Both the position numbers and the translations under genes were made by a program. The notes beneath the pieces are model-generated. The model ran no database searches. It was not told the origin of the DNA and saw only the letters and a list, made by a program, of their open reading frames with translations. A stretch of DNA of 40,728 nucleotides from CAJGCS01 sp045589955 (GTDB lineage Bacteria; Bacillota_I; Bacilli_A; ML615J-28; CAG-313), in contig JAZNQD010000055.1 of assembly GCA_045589955.1 (NCBI GenBank), positions 1 through 40,728 on the forward strand, in the 5' to 3' direction. Below, in pieces: positions 33,974 to 40,728 of this stretch (its first letter is position 1; each line of letters opens with the position of its first letter).

Positions 33974-35857
33974 TTATTTGTATTGTTCTTTGAAATTTTC
34001 TTCGATTACTTGTTGAGGTACATTTCCGTGATCTAAATATAATTTATGGAAATCATATAAAGATGCACCATGTTCTAACGCATAATCACGAATATCTAAA
34101 ATCTTTAAATATGCAAATGCATATGCAAAAGCATTACCAGGTAATTCAGTTAATTGACGATATACTTCACGTGCATCGTTTTTAGTAATACTATAATATC
34201 TACTCATAAAGTTATATAGTCTATCTAATGTCCAACCTTCATAATGAATACCCATTTCCATTCTTGCATAAATTGCTTGTGAGAATGAGAAGTTTAAGAT
34301 GAAGAAATCATCAGCATATTCACCATATTCTGGATGGTCACTAAAGTATAATTCATAAGCCATATTTTCTGAATAAGTAGACCAAGATTCAGTAGTACCT
34401 AAACATCTTAAAATTAGACGAATTGTACTCATATCTTGTTCTTTCATATAAAGTCTTTGATACATGTGACCAGGAATACCTTCGTGAGCAAGAGTAGTAA
34501 ATAAGTATGTAGAATCTAATTTCTTAGTTACTTCGCCTGTTTCAGGATCTTCATAGTCTTTGTAAATGTGTTTACGATTTAAGAATACATTTTCTACTTC
34601 GTTACCATCAACTGGACTTAAGATATAAAATGCTGGACTATAGTGTTCTTCAACAGCTTCATCTACATATTGAATATCAACAACATAAGGTGTGCTTAAT
34701 GCTGGATATTTATCAACGATTGCTTGTTCAAAGTAAGCAACTTGTTCTTCAACTGTCATTTCTGGGAATTCAAAATCCATAAGTGAATTAAGTTTTGAAC
34801 CTAATGCAGAATATACATTTTGAAGATCAGCAAAATTAACAGAAACTTTTTTATCAATATATTGAAGGAATTCTTCTAATGTATAGTCATAACCTGTAAC
34901 ATATTGTAATGTTAATTCATAGTATTGGTTACCAATGCCAACACCTTCTTCATTACGGTAGTAACATAAACCTTGTTCATTTGTTGCTTTATTTAATAAA
35001 CCAGGCATTCTTTCGATAATCATTTGATAACATTCGGCAAATGGACCTGCAATTTTTTCTTTATTTAATGCTTTATAAGTTTCTTTTTCTTCTTCAGTTA
35101 AATAATCTAATCCATCAATTGTGTTATTAAAACAAGCTACTAAGAAGTGATCACCATTTGAACAATCACTGTTTTCAACCATGTTTTCGGCATGTTCAAC
35201 AATTTCATGAAGAACGCTATTCATAAAGCCATAACCAGCTTCTGTTCTTTCGTATTCGTAATCAATGTAAGATGCGAATGCTTCAGGAGCAGAATCAATA
35301 TAACTTAAATAGTTTTCAATATCTTGTTTAGTTCTAAAGTTGTAACTTGATAAAGTAACAGGGAAGTCAACGTTAGCTCCCATATATGAACCAAAGTATG
35401 AACTTTCAAAATAGTTAATGTCTTCAATTTCAGTTGTGAAGTAGTTTGCTAAATATTTGATTGTTTCATAACTCATTTGTTGGTCAAAATTTAATTTTGA
35501 ATAATCATATTTTTGATACTTATTGATTAATTCAAGGAATTCAGCTTCTTCTTGTTCATATTCTTCTTCACTTTCATATCCGGCAACAGGCATTTTTGCT
35601 TCACCAACTTCAATACCAAAGTCTTCAGGATGAACGAAGAATGAGTTGATTGTAGTTACATCACCATCAAGGAAATATCTTAATACATCATCTGCATACT
35701 CATCAAAAGTAGCAGGATCTAAGTATTCAACTGGTGGTTGTTCACCTTGGCCTCCACCTGGATTCTCACTAGGTGTTTCGCATCCTGTCACAAATAGGGC
35801 AAGAACGAACATAATAAATAAAGTAAATAGTTTTTTAATATTTTTTAAACCTTTCAT
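33974..35857 (-). CDS. DUF885 family lipoprotein, probable metallo-hydrolase
   Basis: The 627-residue protein starts with a lipoprotein signal peptide (LFVTGC, Cys at about 28), so it should be attached to the outer face of the membrane. The rest is a helical DUF885 domain with the metal-site motif HEGIPGHMYQ (about 457) and a downstream Glu-containing helix (ESWSTYSENMAYEL, about 492), a pattern like that of gluzincin peptidases. The substrate is unknown; peptide hydrolysis is likely. AGGAGG precedes the ATG at 35857, and a TATAAT lies at 35888-35893. It follows a paralogous gene of the same family, separated by a terminator. Confidence 0.9.
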   Translation of the reverse strand: MKGLKNIKKLFTLFIMFVLALFVTGCETPSENPGGGQGEQPPVEYLDPATFDEYADDVLRYFLDGDVTTINSFFVHPEDFGIEVGEAKMPVAGYESEEEYEQEEAEFLELINKYQKYDYSKLNFDQQMSYETIKYLANYFTTEIEDINYFESSYFGSYMGANVDFPVTLSSYNFRTKQDIENYLSYIDSAPEAFASYIDYEYERTEAGYGFMNSVLHEIVEHAENMVENSDCSNGDHFLVACFNNTIDGLDYLTEEEKETYKALNKEKIAGPFAECYQMIIERMPGLLNKATNEQGLCYYRNEEGVGIGNQYYELTLQYVTGYDYTLEEFLQYIDKKVSVNFADLQNVYSALGSKLNSLMDFEFPEMTVEEQVAYFEQAIVDKYPALSTPYVVDIQYVDEAVEEHYSPAFYILSPVDGNEVENVFLNRKHIYKDYEDPETGEVTKKLDSTYLFTTLAHEGIPGHMYQRLYMKEQDMSTIRLILRCLGTTESWSTYSENMAYELYFSDHPEYGEYADDFFILNFSFSQAIYARMEMGIHYEGWTLDRLYNFMSRYYSITKNDAREVYRQLTELPGNAFAYAFAYLKILDIRDYALEHGASLYDFHKLYLDHGNVPQQVIEENFKEQYK

Positions 35858-36022
35858 AATATCCCTCCTATTTTTTGTTTTGTATTTATTATACATCATT
35901 TCTTGCAATTAGTTAAATTAATAAATAAGAAATTAACAAGAAAACACTTTCAAGCCATATTTATTTGAAATTTATCTAAAAAAAACAATCTCTAATTAAA
36001 CGAATTTTTCCTATCAAAAAGA

Positions 36023-36042
36023 CTCACAGAAACCTCTGTGAG
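36023..36042 (-). terminator. Intrinsic terminator after the second DUF885 gene
   Basis: The arms CTCACAGA (36023-36030) and TCTGTGAG (36035-36042) form an 8-bp stem with an AACC loop, followed by five T residues on the minus strand. It separates the two DUF885 genes. Confidence 0.85.
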
Positions 36043-36048
36043 CCAAAT

Positions 36049-37860
36049 TTATTTATATTGTTCTTTAATGTAGGTTTCAACATATTTAAGTGGAACAGGA
36101 CCACAATCTAAAAAGGCTTTATGAAAATCATATAATGAGTATCCTTTTTCGACCATATAATCACGAAGATCATTGATCTTTAAGTATGTGTAGAAGTATG
36201 TTGGATAGTTTGTCGGAACTTCAATTAATTGTTCATATATTTCCTTACATGTTGATTCATCAACACTAAAATAATCATTAATATAATTTGTTGTTTCTTC
36301 TAAAGTCCAACCTAAATAATGGATACCAATATCAAGTTTTGTATAGAATGCAGAAGTAAAACGAAGATCTTCAATGTAGTATTTTTCGATAACTTCATCA
36401 TAGTCATGAGTATCAAAATATAACTCATAAGCTAATCTTTCCGCATAACTTGCCCAACCTTCCTTATATCCAGTACTACCAAGAAGTAGTCTTAAAAGAT
36501 TAGGATTAGTGCTCTTAAAGTAAACATTTTGATATAAGTGTCCAGGATAACCTTCATGAGCTAAAGTAGTTACTAAATAATCAGTATCTAAAGAAGTCTT
36601 ACCAAGTTCATCAGTGATTACAATACGACTTCTATTTAAATAAATAAATTCATTAACATGTTCGTCTACTGCAGAAGTAATGTATGCTGCTGGGCTAAAA
36701 TAATCTTCAATACTTTCATCAATGTATTTAACGTTAATAACAAGATCTTTTGAAACGGCAGGTACATTAACAAAACTATTCTTATAATACTCAAGTTGTC
36801 CTTCAATATCTTCAGGCATAAACTCTAAAGTTTCAAAATCATAAAGTATTTCAGGATCATTTTTAATCATATTGGCATATGCCTTTAAGTCTAAATATGA
36901 CTCATCTAAAATTCCTTCAACATAGCTTAAAGCATCATCAATTGAAACATCATAACCAACTGCTTCTTGGAAAATCTTTTGATAATAGTTTTTACCAATT
37001 TGTTCACCATTACTACTAACATAATGGGCAAGACCCATATTGTTTGTTGCACGACCTTTTAATGAAGGTAAACTAGTTGCGATATATTGATAACCTTCTT
37101 TTAAAGGACCACGAACTTTTGATTCATTAAGACTCTTATAATATGCTTTAAGTTCACTAGATAAGAAATTTGATTCATCAATTTTCTTATTCACTTCAGA
37201 AATCATAAAGTGGACTTCTCTTGTACTATCAATATTTTCTAAAAAGCCTTCACATTGACCAACAACTTTATCAATAACAAAGTCAGGCATGCCATATCCA
37301 TGATCAGCTTTTTCTTTTTCAAATTCAACATAAGCTTTAAATGTTTCTGGTACAAGGTCTAAGAAACCAAAATAATTGATAATGTCATCTTCTGTTCTGA
37401 AGTTGTATTGTAAGAATAAAATTGGTAGTTGAGCTTGATAACCAAGATATGAACCAAGGTAATTAGCATCTAAGTAAGCTCGATCAGTTGTTGTATCATT
37501 AATAGTTGCAATCAAATCTTTAATTAAATGATATGTCATTTTTTGATCAAATGATAATTCATTGTAATCAAAAGTATTAACTTGACCTAAGATTACATTA
37601 AGAAGAGCAGAACCTAAGGCATTTGATGAAGATGATGGAAGTGGTAAATATGGTTCACCATGAGCAATTCCATAATTTTCTGGATTTTTAAAGAAGAAAT
37701 TAATTGATAATTCATCAGTTCCAATTACTAAGTCTAATACTTGTTTTGAAAATCCATCAAATTGTGAAGGATCTCTTTTAAATAGGGGCTTACAGCTAGA
37801 TGTTGTAATAATAACAAAGAAGACTAAAATAGCTGTAAATATTCTTTTAATAAATTTCAT
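36049..37860 (-). CDS. DUF885 family lipoprotein, paralogue of the neighbouring gene
   Basis: The 603-residue protein has a lipoprotein signal peptide (TTSSC, Cys at about 23) and the same DUF885 architecture as the next gene: motif HEGYPGHLYQ (about 433), then GWASYAERLAYEL (about 473), and closely similar N-terminal (GSYLGYQAQLP versus GSYMGANVDFP) and C-terminal ends (YSLYDFHKAFLDCG versus ASLYDFHKLYLDHG, both ending KEQYK). It is a tandem duplicate that has diverged and has its own promoter (TATAAT at 37880-37885), RBS (GAGGTG) and terminator, so the two can be regulated separately. A surface peptidase role is inferred. Confidence 0.9.
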   Translation of the reverse strand: MKFIKRIFTAILVFFVIITTSSCKPLFKRDPSQFDGFSKQVLDLVIGTDELSINFFFKNPENYGIAHGEPYLPLPSSSSNALGSALLNVILGQVNTFDYNELSFDQKMTYHLIKDLIATINDTTTDRAYLDANYLGSYLGYQAQLPILFLQYNFRTEDDIINYFGFLDLVPETFKAYVEFEKEKADHGYGMPDFVIDKVVGQCEGFLENIDSTREVHFMISEVNKKIDESNFLSSELKAYYKSLNESKVRGPLKEGYQYIATSLPSLKGRATNNMGLAHYVSSNGEQIGKNYYQKIFQEAVGYDVSIDDALSYVEGILDESYLDLKAYANMIKNDPEILYDFETLEFMPEDIEGQLEYYKNSFVNVPAVSKDLVINVKYIDESIEDYFSPAAYITSAVDEHVNEFIYLNRSRIVITDELGKTSLDTDYLVTTLAHEGYPGHLYQNVYFKSTNPNLLRLLLGSTGYKEGWASYAERLAYELYFDTHDYDEVIEKYYIEDLRFTSAFYTKLDIGIHYLGWTLEETTNYINDYFSVDESTCKEIYEQLIEVPTNYPTYFYTYLKINDLRDYMVEKGYSLYDFHKAFLDCGPVPLKYVETYIKEQYK

Positions 37861-37950
37861 AACTTCACCTCTTATATCTATTATACTACAAAACGATTAA
37901 TTTATAGTTAAAATATATAATTTTTTTTACATTTTTTGCATATTATTAAT

Positions 37951-38247
37951 ATGACACAAAAAGAAATTGAAGATTTAGTTAACAAACAAAATCTTAAAGA
38001 CTTATCAAGTATCATTCTAAAGTTATCTCCCTTTGAATTCGTAACACTTGGAACGATTGTTGGTTACCTTCTTTCAGCTAATCTTACAGTAAATGAACAA
38101 AACTCTCTTGGTAACTGGTTTGAGCTTGTTGGGCAAATAATTTTAACTTTTAATGCTCAAGGATCAATCAACATTCCCCCATCAGCTCTTGAGTTTATAA
38201 ACCTTAAGAAAAAAGTTGAAGAGTTAGAGAAAATATTAAAGGCATAA
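37951..38247 (+). CDS. Small hypothetical protein, only plus-strand gene of the window
   Basis: I do not recognise this 98-residue protein. It has an N-terminal charged helix (TQKEIEDLVNKQNLKD), a hydrophobic middle (FVTLGTIVGYLLSANLT) that may be a membrane or buried helix, and a C-terminal heptad-like helix (NLKKKVEELEKIL). Base composition fits the neighbourhood and it ends in a clear terminator, which supports it as a real gene. The frame is open to a TTG at 37936, but the ATG at 37951 is more natural. Neither start has a Shine-Dalgarno sequence, unlike nearly all its neighbours. A TATAAT lies at about 37915-37920, giving a very short leader. Confidence 0.75.
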   Translation: MTQKEIEDLVNKQNLKDLSSIILKLSPFEFVTLGTIVGYLLSANLTVNEQNSLGNWFELVGQIILTFNAQGSINIPPSALEFINLKKKVEELEKILKA

Positions 38248-38272
38248 ATGATCATAATTGTTAGATAACCCA

Positions 38273-38305
38273 AAAAAGGTTTGATAAAAATTATCAAACC
38301 TTTTT
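38273..38305. terminator. Bidirectional terminator between convergent genes
   Basis: A perfect 15-bp stem (38273-38287 with 38291-38305) has an AAA loop and A/T tracts at both ends. It serves the plus-strand gene and overlaps the stop of the minus-strand SHOCT gene. Confidence 0.9.
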
Positions 38306-38690
38306 ACTTGTAATATTTATTAATAATCTTACTCTTTATTTCATTATAGTCTGCTTCACTAATTGTACCTTCTTCAAACAAACGCTTTGCATTAAGAAGT
38401 TCTTCTTCCATTGTTAAGGTGTTTTGAATAGTTGCTTCACCTTCAACAACTTCCTTATTAGTATTATCATTATTAGTTGAAGGCTTTTTTTCTTCGTTCA
38501 TAAATAACATAACAATTCCACCAGCTAGACTACAAAACACCATTGTAAGTACACTATATTTAATAAGTTCATCTCTGTCTTTGAAGGAATCTAATTTCTT
38601 TAAAGCAAGAATACCAAAGACAATTGGATAGATCATATAAAATTGGATTATCATCCCTACCCATATTAATACTTTTACACAAGTTTTCAT
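38304..38690 (-). CDS. Small membrane protein with C-terminal SHOCT domain
   Basis: The 128-residue protein has two membrane helices (about 5-28 and 44-64), a polar linker rich in Asn, Thr and Glu, and a C-terminal SHOCT domain (about 94-128: EEELLNAKRLFEEGTISEAD followed by a YNEIKSKII segment). SHOCT domains promote oligomerisation and occur at the ends of many small membrane proteins of unknown role. AGGAGG precedes the ATG. It may share the transcript of guanine deaminase, 31 nt upstream, or use TATAAT-like sequence in the gap. Confidence 0.85.
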   Translation of the reverse strand: MKTCVKVLIWVGMIIQFYMIYPIVFGILALKKLDSFKDRDELIKYSVLTMVFCSLAGGIVMLFMNEEKKPSTNNDNTNKEVVEGEATIQNTLTMEEELLNAKRLFEEGTISEADYNEIKSKIINKYYK

Positions 38691-38721
38691 TTTTTTCTCC
38701 TCCTCTTATATTATATAAAAA

Positions 38722-40038
38722 TTATATTATTTTTTTATCTAAAACAAACTTAGCACAAATACCATATAAGTCTAATGAGCTATAGCTTGCTCTTTCTAAT
38801 CTTTCTTCAATATTTAAAGAATTAGGGTTTTCTAGGCTGCTATCATCAAGAACAACGCAACTAAAATCAAATCCTTCTTCAAAACTTCCTACTTTACCAA
38901 AGAAACTTCCCCCACCTTTTGTTCCAAGATAAAAGGCTTCTTTAAAAGATAATGCTTTTTTAGAATCATCAATTAAACGCCAGTATAATTTAGATACTTG
39001 AATAGCATCACAAATTGCTCTAAGAATCGATTCACTATGTCCTCCTGCAACATCAGTTCCAAGACCGACGCTTACTCCATTTTCTATAAAGGTACGGATT
39101 GGGGCAATACCTGAAGAAAGATTGGTATTAGATGAAGGGCAATGAGCAACATAAACATTATTTTCTTTTAAGTGATATATTTCATCTGTTGTTGAATATA
39201 CACAATGAGCCATAATTGTTGGATATTTGCTTTTTTTTGCATTTACACCTAATAAACCATGTTGATGATATGCTTGAGCATAATAATCCGTGTGTGGGTA
39301 TGCGTTTTTTACAAATTCAATTTCAACAGGATTTTCTGATAAATGCGACTGAACAGGAAGATTGAATTCTTCTTGAATTCTGCTTATTTTTTCTAATAAA
39401 TCTTCTGAACAACTGGGAATAAAACGAGGTGTTAAAATTGGTTTTGTTCTTTCGTATAAATGATTTGTTTCCTCAACCCAGTTGCGAGTATTTAGATAAG
39501 CCAGAGGAACATTATCTTCACAAAGATCCTTTGGGGCATTTCTGTCCATATTAACTTTACCAACATAACTTACAAGTCCACTTTCTTCCATCTTGTCCAT
39601 TAATAGTTTTGTTGCGTCTAGATGAATAGTTGCGAAAATACAAGCATGAGTTGTTGCACTGATTTTCATACTTTTTACAAAAATCGAATACGCTCTATTT
39701 GCATAATCAAGATTTTGATATTTAGTTTCTTCTGGGAATGTTCTTTGATTTAACCAATCCATTAATTCAAGATCCATTCCAAGTCCACGAAACGAATACT
39801 GAGGAGCATGAAGATGCAAATCAACTAAACCAGGAATGATCAATTTGTTTGTATAGTCATATAATTTATAATCTAGATATTTAGTTGATAATTCATGGTA
39901 AACACCAACTACTTTTTTATTTTCAACAACAATATAACCATCTTTAAGAGTTACTAAATTATTTATTGAAGGAGTATAACAAATATCACCTTTTAAAACA
40001 AAAAACCCATTATGATGTTTTAATGTATCTTTTAACAT
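38722..40038 (-). CDS. guaD: Guanine deaminase
   Basis: This amidohydrolase converts guanine to xanthine plus ammonia, using one zinc ion. The 438-residue protein has the metal ligands HLH in GLVDLHLHAPQYSFRG (about 73-88), His in QSHLSENPVEIEF (about 230), His in MAHCVYST (about 270) and Asp in GLGTDVAGGHS (about 322). The family signature RTFPEE (about 98-103) and PRFIPSCS are present. Length is normal. It has a strong promoter of its own, GAGGTG before the ATG, and no riboswitch in its leader. It links directly to the guanine-sensing RNA found at 16985-17055. Confidence 0.94.
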   Translation of the reverse strand: MLKDTLKHHNGFFVLKGDICYTPSINNLVTLKDGYIVVENKKVVGVYHELSTKYLDYKLYDYTNKLIIPGLVDLHLHAPQYSFRGLGMDLELMDWLNQRTFPEETKYQNLDYANRAYSIFVKSMKISATTHACIFATIHLDATKLLMDKMEESGLVSYVGKVNMDRNAPKDLCEDNVPLAYLNTRNWVEETNHLYERTKPILTPRFIPSCSEDLLEKISRIQEEFNLPVQSHLSENPVEIEFVKNAYPHTDYYAQAYHQHGLLGVNAKKSKYPTIMAHCVYSTTDEIYHLKENNVYVAHCPSSNTNLSSGIAPIRTFIENGVSVGLGTDVAGGHSESILRAICDAIQVSKLYWRLIDDSKKALSFKEAFYLGTKGGGSFFGKVGSFEEGFDFSCVVLDDSSLENPNSLNIEERLERASYSSLDLYGICAKFVLDKKII

Positions 40039-40074
40039 TAAATCACCTCTTTTCTAATTTATTATCTATTATGT

Positions 40075-40103
40075 ATTATACCATATATTATTTAAAATAT
40101 CAA
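40075..40103 (-). promoter_or_regulatory. Sigma-A promoter of guanine deaminase
   Basis: On the minus strand, TTGATA (40098-40103) and TATAAT (40075-40080) are 17 nt apart, with the start codon about 30 nt after the predicted transcription start. Confidence 0.85.
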
Positions 40104-40170
40104 TTTAGTTAATTAAAAGAAGATTGATTATCTAAGAAATAACAACAATTAATGTCATCTATAAAAAAAT

Positions 40171-40189
40171 AAGCCATCAATGATGGCTT
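40171..40189 (-). terminator. Intrinsic terminator of the toxin-antitoxin transcript
   Basis: The arms AAGCCATC (40171-40178) and GATGGCTT (40182-40189) form an 8-bp stem with a 3-nt loop and a following T-rich run on the minus strand. Confidence 0.85.
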
Positions 40190-40204
40190 AAATCTTCATA
40201 ATTT

Positions 40205-40270
40205 CTACATGTAACGATATCTATCTTTTTGTGCATATTTTTCAATTATGATTCTATATTTATTAACCAT
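40205..40270 (-). pseudogene. Short fragment resembling the C-terminal strand of a RelE/ParE toxin
   Basis: A 21-codon frame, different from that of the toxin gene it overlaps by 8 nt, encodes NKYRIIIEKYAQKDRYRYM. The core YRIIIE resembles the YRIIYEI strand near the end of RelE/ParE-type toxins. It may be the lost end of the adjacent 60-residue toxin after a frameshift. The similarity is short, so this is tentative. Confidence 0.3.
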
Positions 40271-40445
40271 TATGAATAATTCCCTTAATAAATGAATCTA
40301 ATTCTACTTTCTCTTTATTTCTTTTTGGATCATTAAGTGCTTCATTTATTAAAATAGCTGCTTGCATTTTTGCAATAGTTTGTTCATTATTAGTAAGATT
40401 ATTAAAAGCTTTTTTAAATCTTTCAGTGTATGCTAATTTATACAT
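40263..40445 (-). CDS. RelE/ParE/YafQ-like toxin, shortened
   Basis: The 60-residue product begins like toxins of this superfamily (YKLAYTERFKKAFNNL followed by a second helix) and lies 3 nt behind an AbrB-type antitoxin gene. Family members are usually 85-100 residues and carry catalytic or ribosome-contacting residues in the C-terminal strands, which are missing here. A short frame just downstream (40205-40270) looks like such a strand in another phase, so a frameshift may have inactivated the toxin. It is followed by a terminator. Confidence 0.6.
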   Translation of the reverse strand: MYKLAYTERFKKAFNNLTNNEQTIAKMQAAILINEALNDPKRNKEKVELDSFIKGIIHNG

Positions 40446-40448
40446 AAG

Positions 40449-40715
40449 CTACTCTTTACGATCATCTTTAAGGCTCTTTAACAAATCATCTACATTGTTA
40501 AATGTATTATATTCGAATTTTACATCCTCCCTCAATACTTGGATTTCTTCTGCTAATTTTAATATATATTCTTTAGGGTATACAGCAACAGGTTCAAGCT
40601 TAATACTACCATTTTCAATTGATACTTCAAATTTATCTCCTTCTTGTAAATTTAAATTTTTTACAATTTCCTTTGGCAACGTGATTTGGGATTTCTTTCT
40701 TAATTCAATAATCAT
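40449..40715 (-). CDS. AbrB/MazE-type antitoxin
   Basis: The 88-residue protein has an N-terminal SpoVT/AbrB swapped-hairpin DNA-binding domain (ELRKKSQITLPKEIVKNLNL, then EGDKFEVSIENGSIKLEPV, residues about 3-44). The rest is a helical C-terminal tail of the kind that covers a toxin. The ATG at 40715 has AAGGAGG upstream at the very edge of the window. Antitoxin before toxin with a 3-nt gap is the normal order, and the pair should repress its own promoter, which lies outside the window. Confidence 0.85.
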   Translation of the reverse strand: MIIELRKKSQITLPKEIVKNLNLQEGDKFEVSIENGSIKLEPVAVYPKEYILKLAEEIQVLREDVKFEYNTFNNVDDLLKSLKDDRKE

Positions 40716-40728
40716 AATATCCTCCTTG

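Noticed and set aside
33851..34036. 61-codon plus-strand frame between tig and the DUF885 gene
   Set aside because: It spans AT-rich promoter sequence, gives a low-complexity hydrophobic product and has no ribosome binding site.
35646..35912. 88-codon plus-strand frame at the start of the DUF885 gene
   Set aside because: It is antisense to the lipoprotein's N-terminus and has no initiation signal.
5031..40715. Use of genetic code 4 (TGA = Trp) across the window
   Set aside because: All long genes are intact under the standard code and their Trp codons are TGG. A code 4 AT-rich genome should use many internal TGA codons.
1..40728. CRISPR arrays, insertion sequences, prophage genes, tRNA or rRNA genes
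   Set aside because: No regularly spaced short repeats, transposase or phage motifs, or tRNA/rRNA signatures were recognised; the repeats present are inside surface-protein genes.

Overview
The window looks like a chromosome segment of an AT-rich, low-GC Gram-positive bacterium. It is most likely an uncultured Bacilli/Mollicutes-related lineage (Acholeplasma-, Anaeroplasma- or RF39-like) or an Erysipelotrichia-like gut organism. This rests on very low GC, strong AGGAGG-type ribosome binding sites, lipoproteins with Gram-positive lipoboxes, huge repeat-built surface proteins (InlB-type B-repeats, atrophied bacterial Ig domains, MBG-like domains), and the standard gene orders tig-clpX-lon and secG-rnr-smpB. 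Species assignment is inference. All confidently called genes but one lie on the minus strand, and stop codons are almost all TAA or TAG.

Layout from left to right (transcription runs right to left): (1) 124-4921, a possible six-gene unit made of a small membrane protein with one B-repeat, a radical SAM/SPASM enzyme, a LytTR regulator with a DUF3021-like membrane partner, a membrane-anchored secreted protein, and a cytoplasmic type I pullulanase. (2) 5004-17205, an operon for very large surface proteins and a secreted endonuclease I. It begins with a guanine-class purine riboswitch (16985-17055) and an intrinsic terminator (16868-16921), and its promoter is bracketed by two identical palindromes. 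(3) 17214-18995, an enlarged MscL channel and an HSL-type esterase. (4) 19072-23476, an operon of tRNA methyltransferase, DUF3737 protein, YczE-like membrane protein, 5'-nucleotidase lipoprotein and DUF218 protein. (5) 23496-28994, secG-rnr-smpB, a TPR/Sel1 protein and a hotdog thioesterase. (6) 29013-33940, tig-clpX-lon. (7) 33974-37860, two tandem DUF885 lipoproteins. (8) 37951-40715, an orphan plus-strand gene, a SHOCT membrane protein, guanine deaminase, and an AbrB-type antitoxin with a shortened RelE/ParE-like toxin.

The most interesting theme is purine scavenging. A guanine-sensing RNA appears to control an extracellular nuclease and its surface scaffold. The same window encodes a surface 5'-nucleotidase, which could release nucleosides from nucleotides, and guanine deaminase, which would dispose of guanine. 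Together these suggest a pathway from nucleic acid outside the cell to purine base inside it. The nuclease is separated from the preceding 1530-residue surface protein by a single in-frame TGA and has no signal peptide or good start of its own. It was therefore probably, or still is, the C-terminal module of one giant protein.
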